Below are positions 10,931 to 22,112 of a stretch of 64,000 bases of DNA, in pieces. The notes under the pieces were generated by a model. That model worked only from the letters and a program-made list of their open reading frames with translations, did no database searches and had not been told where the DNA came from. This DNA is from Neonectria sp. B-13 (taxonomy: Eukaryota > Ascomycota > Sordariomycetes > Hypocreales > Nectriaceae). The translations under genes and the position numbers were made by a program. The stretch is taken from the NCBI GenBank assembly GCA_002682825.1, contig NOKP01000035.1, positions 124,001 to 188,000 on the forward strand, read 5' to 3'. Each line of letters starts with the position of its first letter. Position 1 is the first letter of the stretch.

Positions 10931-12670
10931 TTAGTACAAAGGCATGTTATAAGCATCAAAGTCGTAAGTCCAGCTATCAATTGACTCTTGATGGTAAACA
11001 CACTTGAAGTCGGTACCATTTCCAGACCACAGCGGTCGGAGAGGCCAGCGGCAGATAGTATCAATCTTATCAGTTCCGTTGAGCGTCTCGGGAGCAGCAC
11101 CATTCTCAACCCATTCGATAACGGTCTGCAAGGTAGTCTGTGGCCAGCCGCCGCCGTCCTGGTGAGAGTTGCTTCCGCAGTGAGCCCCCCCGGGGACGAG
11201 GTACAGTCTGTAGAAGTCGTCCACGGCGGCAACGCTCTCGTTGTAGCTCAAGCGGGGAAACATGACATTGCGGACAGAGTCGTAGTAGTGTACCGATGAG
11301 CCCGTCGGGATAGAGTCATCTTGTTCGCCGTGGACGTGAATCACTTTGCCGCCAGCAGCTTGGAAGCTGCTTAGGTCGGGATGCGTAGTCTGAAGGGAAT
11401 CGGCGTACTTGTTCATGCCGTAAATCATCCACTCCTTGAGCGTATCGTACGTTACGTTATCGAGGCTGGCGAGCGTACTCGTGTCCTGAAGTTGGAGGTA
11501 GCGTGCAACCCACTCCCCACCGAGGCCGCTGATGCTCAGGCCCCAGGAGTCAGAGTCTTCGTCATACGCAGTGGTGGCGTCCGAGAATGTTGAACCAGGC
11601 TGATAGTTGATATAAACACGGCGGCCGTCAGAGTCGTGAAGGCCGTCAAAGAATTGTTTGGCTACCGCGGCGCCCTCAGCCGACACGGTTCCAGCCTGAG
11701 CTGGCGTACTCGGTTGAGTAAATTGGCGAGCTCTCAGAGCACCAGAGCTTTGAGAGCCAGATGCAGCGCAGGAGTATTCTGTTCCGATTGTGCTGTTAAA
11801 ATCGAAGTGTAGCTTGCATAGATCTGACCGCGAAACGATGCCGTCAACCCTGCCATCCAGACCGTCGCAAGCAGCGATAGTCAAGTTCAAGATGGTGTCT
11901 AGCTCGCAAGTGGGAGGAAAGTAGTTCAGGGTCTCCTCTATCACATTGCCAAGTAGATGGTTGACCTGTTGTTGGCCGTATCGGAAAGCCGGGGCGCCAA
12001 TGGCAGCGCCATCGAATTGATCAGCGAAGCGCTGTACTTGACTCCAGCCTTCGCGACCGCCCTCGGAACAGCCTTGATAGTATGAATAGAGCTTGGAGTT
12101 GTCTGAGACATTGTACAAGTTCTTTGCCAACTGCTTGCCAAGTAGTGCAAGCTCGTGATGGGCCTGGTAGCCAAACATGTAGACTGATTGCCAGTTGACC
12201 GTGCCATTGGCGAGGAGGAACACTTCATCCCACTGGGTGTCGAAGTCACCAAACCCTCCGTCAGTGATGCCTGAGACGGCACCGACAATCAGACCCGAGG
12301 GAATATACTGGCTGCCGGAGTTGATGGCGAGACCACCACCACCAGTAGAGACGTATCGATTCTGGAACATGTCGGGTGCAGGGAGCCAGTACGAGACGTG
12401 GACGACATCACCGGAGATGCCATCGTGCGAATACGCCAAGGTGAGGTTGCAGTAGTCAGCGCTGGCCGTAGGGTACCATTCGGACTGGAAGCTGGCGTTG
12501 GAGACCAGCATCGTTTGAATCGAAGAAGGGTCGATGGTGATTCCGGGTATGAAGTCATCGGCTGGAAGGGCGGACTTGGCATAACTTTTCGAGCAGATGT
12601 CACTTAGAGTGGCGGCACGTACGGCTGCCGCAGAGGCGACGGCCCCGAGGAGATAGTGAAGTAAAGGCAT
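10931..12670 (-). CDS. Tannase / feruloyl esterase family protein, secreted
   Basis: Single exon, 579 aa from the ATG at 12670. That start gives a textbook signal peptide (MPLLHYLLGAVASAAAVRA), whereas the in-frame ATG at 12772 would add 34 residues ahead of it. The catalytic serine is in YYQGCSEGGREGW (Ser202, with Cys201 beside it). The acid is expected in HVHGEQDDSIP and the histidine in PGGAHCG, again next to a Cys. This is the Cys-Ser-Asp-His-Cys arrangement of the tannase/FaeB family, where the two Cys form a disulfide. Several N-x-S/T glycosylation sites are present. The enzyme is expected to hydrolyse ester bonds of gallic or ferulic acid in plant material. A Zn2Cys6 regulator lies upstream on the same strand, but nothing in the sequence proves it controls this gene. 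Confidence 0.9.
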   Translation of the reverse strand: MPLLHYLLGAVASAAAVRAATLSDICSKSYAKSALPADDFIPGITIDPSSIQTMLVSNASFQSEWYPTASADYCNLTLAYSHDGISGDVVHVSYWLPAPDMFQNRYVSTGGGGLAINSGSQYIPSGLIVGAVSGITDGGFGDFDTQWDEVFLLANGTVNWQSVYMFGYQAHHELALLGKQLAKNLYNVSDNSKLYSYYQGCSEGGREGWSQVQRFADQFDGAAIGAPAFRYGQQQVNHLLGNVIEETLNYFPPTCELDTILNLTIAACDGLDGRVDGIVSRSDLCKLHFDFNSTIGTEYSCAASGSQSSGALRARQFTQPSTPAQAGTVSAEGAAVAKQFFDGLHDSDGRRVYINYQPGSTFSDATTAYDEDSDSWGLSISGLGGEWVARYLQLQDTSTLASLDNVTYDTLKEWMIYGMNKYADSLQTTHPDLSSFQAAGGKVIHVHGEQDDSIPTGSSVHYYDSVRNVMFPRLSYNESVAAVDDFYRLYLVPGGAHCGSNSHQDGGGWPQTTLQTVIEWVENGAAPETLNGTDKIDTICRWPLRPLWSGNGTDFKCVYHQESIDSWTYDFDAYNMPLY

Positions 12671-13199
12671 AGGAGCTGCGAGGTTTAGACGAGCGAGAAT
12701 GATTGTTGGAAGACGCGGAAATAACGGATGAGCCGCCCTCGAAACCTTGATGCGAGAGATGAGGAGTAGCAACTGAGACGGATTGGTCCTGCTATAAGTA
12801 TGATTCCGGCTACATCATTATGATTTTTAGGTTCGGCGACAAAAGTGTCCTCGTCATCTGTAACTGAACTGCACAGACATGTAACTGAAGGGAAATTTCT
12901 TCCATATGCGTGAGGTGATGCTCGTGTCTGCAATTAATTATCCTCGGGACAGCCCCACTACATGGTGTGCAATCGGGCCATCTACAAAATGGAGACGGTT
13001 CTCGACAGATGTGGAGATTTGTCCGGGGAACGAAGACCAAGAAACCCTGTCGACAACTTGAGACTTGGCACGGCTGAATTCAGTATGACGTCGCATGAGT
13101 GATTGGACATTTATTGCAGTTTATATGGGATCATAACCTCTCGTCCAAGTATACTACGTAACTAGTTAAGAGAGTTTCCGGCCTACCCGTCCCCGATGG
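12671..13199. other. Upstream region of the tannase gene
   Basis: The promoter of the tannase gene and the 3' flank of the Zn2Cys6 gene (same strand). No coding signal was recognised. Confidence 0.4.
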
Positions 13200-14800
13200 C
13201 TACTCCCGCTGCGCACCTCGCATCGGGGGAATCTGTATTTGGCATCGCCGAGGTTTATCGTCCGAGATGTATTCTTCTCTCGCAAACACTTGACCCTTGT
13301 GATCCCGCATTAGGAAGTGGACCTGTCGCCTGTAAAATGTCCTGCCGTCCACGCCAGAGATGAGCTCCAACTCGTGGTTTATGGGAACGGCAAATATGCG
13401 TTTCTCTTCTAGCGGCAGTTCTTGCTCCACATGGTGACATGTGACCTGCTCATTGTTGTCCTTGTCATCAAGACAAATGTCATGCTCAAGCTCAATGAGA
13501 CGTCGGCCGACTCTGTACATGGTGCCGACGTCAAAGAGACCTTCCTTGGCTGGACCGTGCTGTGCCATTCGCGTCAAGCCCTCTAAACGTGTCTTGAGGT
13601 TTCGACATTTGATGACGACAAAAAATAGAAAAGGCAGGAAACTCATCTCGAAAGTGAAGCTAGAGCACGGTTTACATTGCTGTTCAGCAGTCACCCAGAG
13701 ACGCGTAGCCTTTCCAGCCAAGTCTACTACAGCCCGGAAAGCGTCTAGATACTGATCGAACCAGACCTCGGAGTGCTCGTCAGGGGCCTGGAGATGAATT
13801 CCTCCGACCTTGTATTTGATCCGCATCCCGCACATGGCGTATCTATCCGACGTCGCCGACAGGGGAATAGTGGCCTCCAACTCGTTCGCTCGAGTGTCCC
13901 ACTGATCGAGCAGTGCTGCCAGCCGGCGTGCCTCGGCAGGACTCTCATGGAACACGCTGCCCATGATCTGGGCTAGCAGGTCATCGATAGCAGCCTGAGC
14001 TTCTGCAACCCCACTGAAAGCCGCAGGCATGGGCACGGAGAACCCGACTAGAGCCGGCAGACGCATGTGCTTGGCGCCACCGAAGAAGAGCGGAATGAGG
14101 CTCAAACGGCGGAATATGGGCACAAGATGTTCTCGTGCCCATGCGGGACATGGCGAATTATTCAGGATCATGATTCCATACCGGCTATGCTGAATAGCAG
14201 CGTCGATATCTCCCTGCAAATATTCGATGCAGACAAAGATGATGCAGAGTAACAAGACCAACTGCTCGTTCCCAGCCAACTTGATCTGCTTGATGGCTGC
14301 GTTGTAATGACCGACAGCGAAACGGCTGCTGCATATCTGTCGCGTGATCCGAGAACCTCTAGAAAAGTCTTCGTAGAGTGAGCTAACAGCCAGGACAGCA
14401 TGCCGCACCGTGGGCTCGAAGTGGCTAAACTGCATGACCAGGTGCGTCCAGAAGAATGCGTCTGTAGATCCGGCCAAGACGGGGCCGACCATCTCAGTAA
14501 AGTACTGAAAGGTTCTGCCTTCTCTATGGTCGCGCGCAGAGAGTTGGTTGGGCCGGTACTGGGTCAGTGTCTGCTCTGCTGTGGCAGTCTCGTAGCCGCT
14601 GCATATGCGGTGGGTAGATGTGCATCGCCTACAAGCCGGTCTTGTCTCGTCACATTTGAGCTTCCGGGCTCTGGCGACGCCAAGAAAGGGGGTTAGTACA
14701 GCCTCATCGTCAAATGGAAGCCGTGGGGAAGGATGCTTGGAACGCACTTGCAGGTCCGGCAGCCGGTCCTCACATGATGTCGAGCAACTGGTGGAGGCAT
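13200..14800 (-). CDS. Zn2Cys6 transcription factor
   Basis: Two exons, 14800-14748 and 14670-13200. The 77-bp intron (donor GTGCGT, acceptor CGCCAG) splits the zinc cluster. Joined, the N-terminus contains GCRTCKARKLKCDETRPACR with cysteines at 14, 17, 24, 31, 34 and 41, the C-x2-C-x6-C-x6-C-x2-C-x6-C pattern of Gal4-type binuclear clusters. The rest of the 507-aa protein is a helical fungal-specific regulator region, including HAVLAVSSLYEDF and CIEYLQGDIDAAIQHSRYG. A nuclear DNA-binding regulator is expected. Without the first exon the zinc cluster would lose its first two cysteines, which is why I place the start at 14800. The nearby tannase gene on the same strand is a possible target (inference). 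Confidence 0.88.
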
Positions 14801-15269
14801 CGATCTAGCGTGGGGCTGTTCCGAGCCAACAGACGAGGTTGAAGTATGCAGAACAAGCCTGACTGGCGAGGTGTAAAGCTGTGCGCGTTCCTACATAGTC
14901 TAATGGGGAGGAATTAAAAGCTGAGACATCCCAGTGCAAGACGCGCGGCATTGTAACATTTATGCTGATCTCTTGTGGAGCTGTCCCGAGCAAGAGTGGG
15001 GCTTACTTCAACTCTCGCAATTAAGGGTTGTCTACGGATACGGAGTACGGAGTATCCTATCCGTGGAGGAGAAGGTTTCAAGTATATGGGGGGGTTCTAG
15101 ATACTTGCTGGCTAATCGGGTTGGCTACGACTTCGCGGAACATGCCTAGTTCAAAGTCTCCACAGAGCGAAGCAAGTGCCGCGAGATCGTCGCCGAAGTC
15201 TTCCCCGCATTCACCAGAGGCCGTGGAGCCGTCCACGCCGACGGACCCCGGACCACATCCCATGAATAT
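14801..15269. other. Upstream region of the Zn2Cys6 gene
   Basis: No intact gene. The part from about 15140 on the plus strand reads as Ser/Pro-rich peptide in one frame (SSKSPQSEASAARSS) and may be the N-terminal linker of the decayed phosphorylase domain that follows. Confidence 0.4.
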
Positions 15270-15601
15270 ATGGATCCCGTTTATATGTATAAAGGTTTGA
15301 TATGCCAGGCTTGGCCGTTCGCAATGGCCAACCGTCAACAGACAGGTGTCACATATTCAAACCTATCCATGTGTACACGCATAGGCGACCACAACGTCGC
15401 TACGTTTGCCTCCCGTCGGGTCGGATGGGAAACAGCTGTGCCACTACCATCGCCGTGCGGATGAGAACGCGGTTCATACCTATTCGATTTGGTTTCATGG
15501 TCGGAATTGGCAGCGCAGTCCCAAGCGGCAAGGTTGACATTGGCTCGGAGATGTCGATGAGTCAACCTGACAAGCAACATAGTTGGAGTGGTTCACTATG
15601 A
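15270..15601 (+). pseudogene. Decayed phosphorylase (PNP_UDP) domain of an NLR-like gene
   Basis: Two overlapping frames carry consecutive parts of the same domain. Frame one gives a stretch ending in RIGDHNVA. After a frame break near 15400, frame two gives LPSGRMGNSCATTIAV, then RFGFMVGIGSAVPSGKVDI, and later SQPDKQHS. In intact fungal proteins these blocks follow one another (IGxHNVV, LPxGxxGxxSA, RxGLMVGIGGGxP, SQPxxxHGGVVQYD). The order, spacing and strand all agree, so this is a remnant of such a gene with at least one frameshift and substitutions in conserved positions. No kinase-like, NACHT or repeat domain could be followed downstream. It is related in type to the intact N-terminus at 1-262. 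Confidence 0.6.
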
Positions 15602-16212
15602 TTGTCTTGCACGCGAGTTTCGCTGGCCGATTGGGGAGAGAGATGAAAGTATCAACCATTTGACCGGAGTAGATCGCACCATTGCTTGTCGAGTACAGTG
15701 ATGACCAACCCCTGGACCAAGGCCTGCTCGCAATCCTACGCCCCACAGTTTGGTGACTGGCTTGCCGGCATGCCCGCAATCTGCTGCACGACGGATATAG
15801 AGCGGAGAAAATTGAAACTTGTGGCACTGCTGTTGGCCAGAACCACCAGCCGCAAATGCGTTCCCCTGTCAAGCGAGGGACCTTTAGGCTGCATGGAGAA
15901 GTAACAAGGGTAAAACAGAATAGCATATTCAATAGTTTCAATATTCAAATCTACAGTTGGACGCCGCGCCGCCAAGCTAGGCCGCGTATGTGCGATGGGT
16001 GGCGCATGTGAGAGAGCAATCTCTGCATATGGATATATTGCCAGAGACAGCTCATTTCACATCTCTGACCACGCGAGGTGGAGTGAGTGAGGCTGGTGAA
16101 CAAAAGCCTGCCCCTGGCCACCTTGATAACGTCGGCTTTCTGATCTTCATCGGCGGCTTCTTGTTGTTGTCGTAATTCTATCAATCACTTCCACTCTTTT
16201 GCTGCTGCGGCA
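15602..16212. other. Intergenic, 0.6 kb
   Basis: This may still contain unrecognisable remains of the decayed gene. It also holds the promoter of the Ser/Thr-rich protein. No supported gene. Confidence 0.4.
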
Positions 16213-16986
16213 ATGCGTCTCCAACTGTCTCCCCTCGCTTTCTCCCTGCTTGTGGCCCAGGTCCATCTGTCCTCTGCCAGCCCATGTAAACCGCAATCCA
16301 GCGTCTCAGAAACCGACATTTCTACCTCTGCTACCTCTGAGACATCGACCATATCCGAGACAGCGACGTTGAGCTCGCTCGAGTCAACCACTTCTACATC
16401 AACCACAAACGAGTTGTCTACCACCTCTACGTCATTCACCACTGCTACCGAACTATCCATCTCTACAACTGAGGCCTCAACCACCACGACCGACATCCCA
16501 TCCTCCACCTCTTCAACGTCCACCTCGTTGCCCACTGAGACGCAGTGGAGCTCACTCGGTGCCTTCGACGCCAATGGCAACGAGATCGTGACCAAGCTCT
16601 CCTCGGCAACCGTTGGTAGCTATTATCTCAACTGGAATCCGAACCTGAGTGGTGTCTCGGCAAACTTTGAGATCGATCCCACTACAGGCCGTCTCTTTAT
16701 TACCCTCGCCGACGGCACCGTGGCTTGGTCGCTCACCGCGGTGCCGTCCACCAGTATCAGCGGTTACGCATTGACCTTCAAGTCGGCGCAACTACTCCCT
16801 CCCGCCGCAGGCTATTACTACGTCAAATGTACCGTCGGCACCGATGGATACTTGGATTGTTTCTCTGAGGGCGGTGGCAGCCAGCTCCTCTTTGTGACGC
16901 CTACCACAACTCCAAAGAACATATTCTCCACCATCTCTACTGCCTTGACGAGCTGGACGTATGTGCAGCTCCGGCCTCACAATTAG
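16213..16986 (+). CDS. Secreted Ser/Thr-rich protein, probably wall-associated
   Basis: Single exon, 257 aa. A signal peptide of about 22 residues (MRLQLSPLAFSLLVAQVHLS) precedes roughly 85 residues made almost only of Ser, Thr, Glu and Ala, which is expected to be heavily O-mannosylated. A globular C-terminal part follows, with GYYYVKCTVGTDGYLDCFS and a final TALTSWTYVQLRPHN. The two Cys in that domain may pair. This stalk-plus-globular architecture is common in ascomycete extracellular proteins of unknown function. No catalytic motif was seen. The C-terminus is not a typical GPI signal because it lacks a long hydrophobic tail. Confidence 0.72.
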   Translation: MRLQLSPLAFSLLVAQVHLSSASPCKPQSSVSETDISTSATSETSTISETATLSSLESTTSTSTTNELSTTSTSFTTATELSISTTEASTTTTDIPSSTSSTSTSLPTETQWSSLGAFDANGNEIVTKLSSATVGSYYLNWNPNLSGVSANFEIDPTTGRLFITLADGTVAWSLTAVPSTSISGYALTFKSAQLLPPAAGYYYVKCTVGTDGYLDCFSEGGGSQLLFVTPTTTPKNIFSTISTALTSWTYVQLRPHN

Positions 16987-18099
16987 GGTTATATTTGGGG
17001 GAAAACTTAAATAAATGCTATAAGATTCCTCGAGAGCAATTGGCTATTCTACGTGGACAACATGTCAATCAGAGGGATTCGACCTCGATGTTTGTGATGG
17101 GATAAAAACAAGTCATTCTCCATCATTACCTTTAACTTGCTACAGATTGGATGTAAACAAACTGAGAGCCTCCTTCCTTTACACCTTAAACACTCTGCCG
17201 CTCTGCAACGCTGCGTTGATCCCCGACGCCGATCGACAGAGCAACGATCCATGTGCTCCTTCTTTCGTGTGTCATAAACATCCATACCTCGACACATTCA
17301 AATAGAGTAGAACACCCGTCAAGATAAAGCTTTTCGACGCAAAGAGATGCAAACCATTCGATTTGTCACCCGCGGCTGACGATGAAGTTCCCTAGGGCAA
17401 GGACCTCCAGCTAGGGCATCCCACTACCGCCCCCCAATGAGCCAAAAGTCCATCTTGGGATACCACCCCCACGGCCCAGGACAGTAAAGTGATAGTACTC
17501 GAATATTTGCTGCGACTTCAGGGCAAAGTCGGGTTGAGGGAAGGGCCTAAAACATGTGTACTTTTCAGGAGACATGGTAACAAATTCTCGATCCATGCCG
17601 TCGGTGTGCGTGGCAATATACAATCGCAGGTCAATAAGGCTTGGCGAGTTTAGGAGAGTTGAAACGACGCTGAGGACGTTACTTTTGGGTCGTTATAATC
17701 TTTTAGGCCAGATATTATGAGCTTCTTTAGTGGGGTAGAAGATGTTGATGTATCAGATGGAAGTTTCTTGGCTCCATAGGAGTAGAAAATGCGGGCTTTG
17801 GATTTTTGATTGACCAGTAACTCTTTTCTAGAGCAATACATACTTGCAGATACGCGCGTTCATTGTACGCTCCCTGCGTAATTCTTTTGCATTACCTTCC
17901 GTTGGATGGCATTCGACTTACTCTTTGCTATACTGGCCAATTCCTTGACTGTATCGTCACACCACGTCCTCAGCCGTTGATATTGAACATATCATATCAA
18001 CCCATGAAGATTGAGCAGTAACCATTACGATGATGTGATAATATTGTCGCGCGGCAATTTATCCTAACATGATAATTCTGTGTGCGCTATCCACCGGCA
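16987..18099. other. Intergenic, 1.1 kb, between convergent genes
   Basis: 3' flanks of the Ser/Thr-rich gene and of the dioxygenase gene. Only short unsupported frames. Confidence 0.4.
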
Positions 18100-19428
18100 C
18101 TAAAATACTGCGACCGGAGGCGCACCCTCCCACATAGAGACCAAAATCTGCCTCTCCCCTTCCCAAGGTTCGCGACCATGGGACACTTGGAAATTGTCAA
18201 CGAGAAGGAGATCGCCCGGCTCCAAGGCTAGACTGATTTCCTCCTTGTCAATGACATCAATAAGCTTGTCAAGGTACTCCCTAGGAATTGGGGTCTCGTC
18301 GCTGTAAACACAAGGAAGATCTACCTCTTGTTAGCAGACTTGAACATGATACTTCAGAGCAGACAACTTGCAAGTCATTCCATCACGGCCGATATGGGGT
18401 GGTTCAAGAGCACCGATGTCTCGCGTGATTCCATGTCGCCCTACGAGGCCGTTGAACCATACAGGTCTACCGCTGGAAGGTATCCTCCGGAGGCCTAGTC
18501 GAATAGTTAGCATCGGGCGACCATATTAACAGTTGCTTGAAACCTACCTGGAATATGCTGAGTCAATTCAAGGCTGTCATCCTCAAGCCACTTGAAGTCA
18601 GATGTCAATCTGAGGACCTGCTTCTCGACCTTGTTCCGTTTTGTCGCCTCGTCGTCGCCCGGTAGGAAATCCTGGCCAAAGCTGAACTCGCCTGCCCAGT
18701 TGAAGCCATTGCCGTTGCCCTCTTTTCCGGGGGCACGAAAGACCATCTTCATGCCTAGGCCGCGTTTTTGAACACCTTCGACCAGCTCCGGAATCTCAGC
18801 AAGAACCTTCTCATATACGTTGGCACTACTGGCAATCGGTGTTGCACCACCTGGAGCATTGGGGTCAAAACGTTGTTTTCTTATCAATCGCCGTGCCAAG
18901 ACGGAAAGGAAAGATCGCGGCCGTACCTTTCGGCGCCTTCTTTACGCAGTAGAAATGAATGTTTGAAGGAAATCGCGTGTACCTAGAGTACTGCGTAGTG
19001 TTAGTCGACGGGCATTTGCCATTCGACGACACTGACTACCCCCGTCATACCTCGTTGTGCTGGTAGAAGCGACGTTCAGCGGGGCCTTCATTGGCCGTCC
19101 ATATGGCCTTTGCCACAGGCGTTCTAACGCCGGCAAGACCGATCTGCTCGTGGGGGTACGAGCCGCGTGCTTCTTCCACGGCACAGACGAGATCGGAGAA
19201 GGTCTGCGCAGAGGCGTGACCCATGCCACGCAACAGCACGGCACCGTGGCGTTCCAGGAGCTCTTGGATCTTTCCCGATCCTGCCAAGGCTCGTAGGGCT
19301 GAGGCGGATTGAGCAACCGGGGGCGGCCCGCTTTCGCCGGTGACCTGGAGTCCGTAGGGAAGGACGTTACCAAAGTATGTCCTCGCCCCTGGGACGTCGA
19401 ACGGCTTAAACTCGACTGGACCGGCCAT
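18100..19428 (-). CDS. TauD/TfdA-type Fe(II)/2-oxoglutarate dioxygenase (clavaminate-synthase-like)
   Basis: Five exons: 19428-19051, 18990-18927, 18850-18548, 18494-18372 and 18320-18100; 362 aa. The frame is continuous through every junction. The first iron ligands are His124 and Glu126 (YQHNEYSRYTRFPSN), directly at the exon 1/2 junction. The distal His337 is in NFQVSHGRE, followed by the Arg of GERQILVSMW that binds 2-oxoglutarate in this superfamily. The motifs VLLRGMG, GGATPI and GDLLLVDN fit fungal TauD/clavaminate-synthase-like proteins. The fourth intron (18371-18321) uses a GC donor. The enzyme hydroxylates or desaturates a small acid, amino acid or sulfonate; the substrate is not known. 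It is divergent from the amino-acid permease at 20081, which suggests co-regulation. Confidence 0.87.
18321..18371 (-). other. GC-AG intron of the dioxygenase gene
   Basis: The donor reads T|GCAAGT, the branch site TGCTAAC and the acceptor GGTAG. Removal joins GRDGMT to YLPCVYSDETPIP in frame, a junction expected for this family. No GT donor nearby gives a usable frame. Confidence 0.75.
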
Positions 19429-20080
19429 CGTTGCTGTAGATACAAGATATCTTGACACAGATAAGCTGATTCTGCACTTGAATCTATCAGCCGTCTGTTT
19501 ATATATCAACCGCTTTGTAATGTGTTTCCCACGATTACTTGACTTGGAGTCGGCACGGCCCCGACCCGACGGGAGAGGAGTCGGCCTGACGATGTGGGCT
19601 TCCCTAGCAAAGGGTCCAATCACTCGTGGGGTATTGGTATTGCGAATCCCGTGCGCAAATGACGTTACAGGCCAATATGGAGCAGCAGCTATTTCCTATC
19701 CCACTTGCTTTAGGTGTTCGACATCGCCCCTGCATTGTTGCGTGCTCGCTTTCTCTTCTCTTTGGTTAATAACCCGGCATCTCCACCCCGTTATTGCGTG
19801 CTCAATTCCCTTTTACGTCAAACCGACCCCGTACTCGCGGGTATCCGTCCGAAAATCTATCCTGTATTCCTGTTAGAGGCGGCTAACGTGCCGAAACGAA
19901 TGATTGACTCGTCATGTTATGGATCGGCCTTGCTAGAATGTGAAATGCGAGTTATCCCAGCCAGGTACGTAAGCGACTTAAATATCTAGCTGTATAGTCC
20001 CTGTCACCTTTCTTTTTATTGTGTCAGGGTTCATTTCCAGGAAATCTCAGCACGTTGGGAAATATAGGCGACACTTTAAG
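19429..20080. promoter_or_regulatory. Bidirectional promoter between dioxygenase and permease genes
   Basis: The 652 bp between the two start codons contain no open frame with domain support. A GC-rich stretch near 19550-19580 with repeated CGG/CCG triplets is the kind of sequence zinc-cluster regulators bind, but no specific site can be assigned. Confidence 0.45.
19498..19505 (-). promoter_or_regulatory. TATA box of the dioxygenase gene
   Basis: TATATAAA on the minus strand lies about 70 bp upstream of the start at 19428. Confidence 0.5.
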
Positions 20081-22063
20081 ATGGCGACAAAAGATGAGCT
20101 GCCAATCGAAAGTAAGTTGTGATTACATGACAAGTGGCTACACTTCATCTAACCAGTTTTGATAGTTTCCGAAGGAAGCCAGAACGCCAGCGACCATGTT
20201 GAAGGAAAAGACGGCAACAATGTCTTGGGCATCGTTGAAGCGAATATCCTCCAGGGGCGGACTATTGGAGTGTTCGGCGCTGTCTCGTTAGTCGTGAATA
20301 AGATTATTGGTGCAGGGTACGTTGTCAACTCCTAACTCTATTGCAAGCCGCCTACTCACCAGAACTAGTATTTTCTCAACGCCCAGCACCATCTACAAAC
20401 TCTCGGGTAGTGTCGGCATGTCATTGGTGTGTTGGGTCATCGGAGCTATTATTTCAACGTGTGGCGTTTTTGTCATGCTGGAGTTTGGTGCCGGCATTCC
20501 AAGATCCGGTGGGATCAAGAACTATCTCGAGCGCTCGTTCCATCCTCGATTGATGCAGACATGCATCTACGTATTCTACTGTGTTTTCCTGCGTGAGTTT
20601 CCCTAAGCTATCTTGCTTCACCGTCAAGCTTCTCTGACTCATCTCCCCGCGTCACTAGAAATATCCGCCAGCAACGCCATTACGTTCTCTTCCTATATAC
20701 TAGTAGCCGCTGGTGTTGAGTCAACAACGTGGAAGCTTCGTGGCGTCGCAATTGCTGGGGCTGTCTTTGCTGTTGCAATGCACACTGTCATTCCACGGGC
20801 CGGACGCGCCTTGCAGGATGTGCTCTCGGCCGTCAAGCTATTCACGCTCGCCTTTATCGTCTGCTGCGGCTTCGCAGCCCTTGGGGGACATCTCAAAGTC
20901 GAGAAACCTGGCAACTTTTCGAATGCTTTTGAAGGTACCTCTAACAACGGTTACAATATTGGATCTGCGATTCTTAATGTCATCTTCTCTTTTCAGGGAT
21001 ATGACAATGTCAATGCTGTAAGTATAGATCAAGAATTCAACTCTTGACTTTCTCTGACACTTCTTAGGTATTATCAGAAGTCCGCAATCCACAGAGGACA
21101 CTTCGCATCGCGCTTCCCCTGTCGATGGGCGTTATAAGTGTTCTTTATCTACTAGCGAATGTCGCCTATGTACGCATCACTCATATTTCTGATCTTCCGA
21201 TGAAGCACCTGGGCTAACTCCTCTAAAAGTTTGCTGCTGTATCCAAGGAAGAGTTCTTGGAGGCCAAGGTCACAGTTGCAGCAACCCTGTTCAAGAACCT
21301 CTTCGGTGAATCAGCAGGAACCAAAGCTCTCCCAGCACTAGTCGCACTTTCTGCGCTTGGCCATCTCCTTGGAGTTGCCTTTACTGTCCGTACGTAACCA
21401 TGCACCTTTCTTTGTATCTGTTGCGACAAAGGCTGATTCTGTTCTGGGTAGCCCGAATTCTCCAAGAGCTGGCAAAAGATGGCGTTTTGCCCTTTTCAAA
21501 CCTCTTTATGGAAAACAGACCGTTTAGAACTCCCATTTACAGTCTGGTACTTCACCTCGGCGTCACGATTCTCTTCATCTGCGCTCCACCAGCAGGCGAT
21601 GCCTTCACTTTCATCGTTAGCTTGTCGACCTACCCCACAACCGCTCTCCTCACAGCTATCACGGTTGGATTGGTCAAGCTGCGCCTCACTAAAAGCGAGG
21701 ACTTCCAATCACCGCTCCGTGCTCCATGGGTTCTTATCATAGGCTACTTGGCCGCTAACATTGTAAGTTTTGCTTTTCTAGCCACGTTTTGTTGTAGAAT
21801 CTATCGCTGATCGTTCTCGCGTCTAGTTCCTCCTGGTCATGCCTTTTGTCCGTCCTCCCAATGGCAAGGGTAGTACTTCACTGCCATATTGGCTTTCATC
21901 TGTTGTAGCGTTGGGGATTTTATCATTGGGTGTTGTTTACTACGTGGGTCGGTTCGTATTGACACCACTCGTATTTGGGTATAAGAATGAAAAGATTCAG
22001 GTTGAGCTAAGTGACGGGTCAAAAGTTACTCGATTTAAGAGAGTACCTAGAACTATCAAGTAG
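20081..22063 (+). CDS. Amino-acid permease (APC superfamily, MUP1/LAT-like)
   Basis: Eight exons: 20081-20111, 20166-20316, 20369-20592, 20659-21017, 21068-21169, 21230-21389, 21452-21762 and 21827-22063; 524 aa. All junctions are GT-AG and keep the frame. The hallmark start of the transport core is VNKIIGAGIFSTPSTIYKLSGS (split over exons 2 and 3). It is followed by LEFGAGIPRSGGIKNYLE, the QGYDNVNAVLSEVRNP segment of transmembrane helix 6 and its loop, and ILQELAKDGVLPFSN. About twelve hydrophobic helices are visible. These motifs match the high-affinity methionine permease/LAT branch of fungal permeases, so methionine or another neutral amino acid is the likely cargo at the plasma membrane (family-based inference). 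Its stop codon is 49 bp from that of the convergent MFS gene, so the transcripts probably overlap. Confidence 0.9.
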
Positions 22064-22112
22064 ATATCTAGGAAGAGCCTAAATTACAAGTTTGAGGTTC
22101 AACAATAGCTTC

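Noticed and set aside
12671..12772. N-terminal extension of the tannase
   Set aside because: It would bury a good signal peptide 34 residues inside the protein.
16987..18099. Short minus-strand frames between convergent genes
   Set aside because: All under 90 codons, no domain, no splice links.
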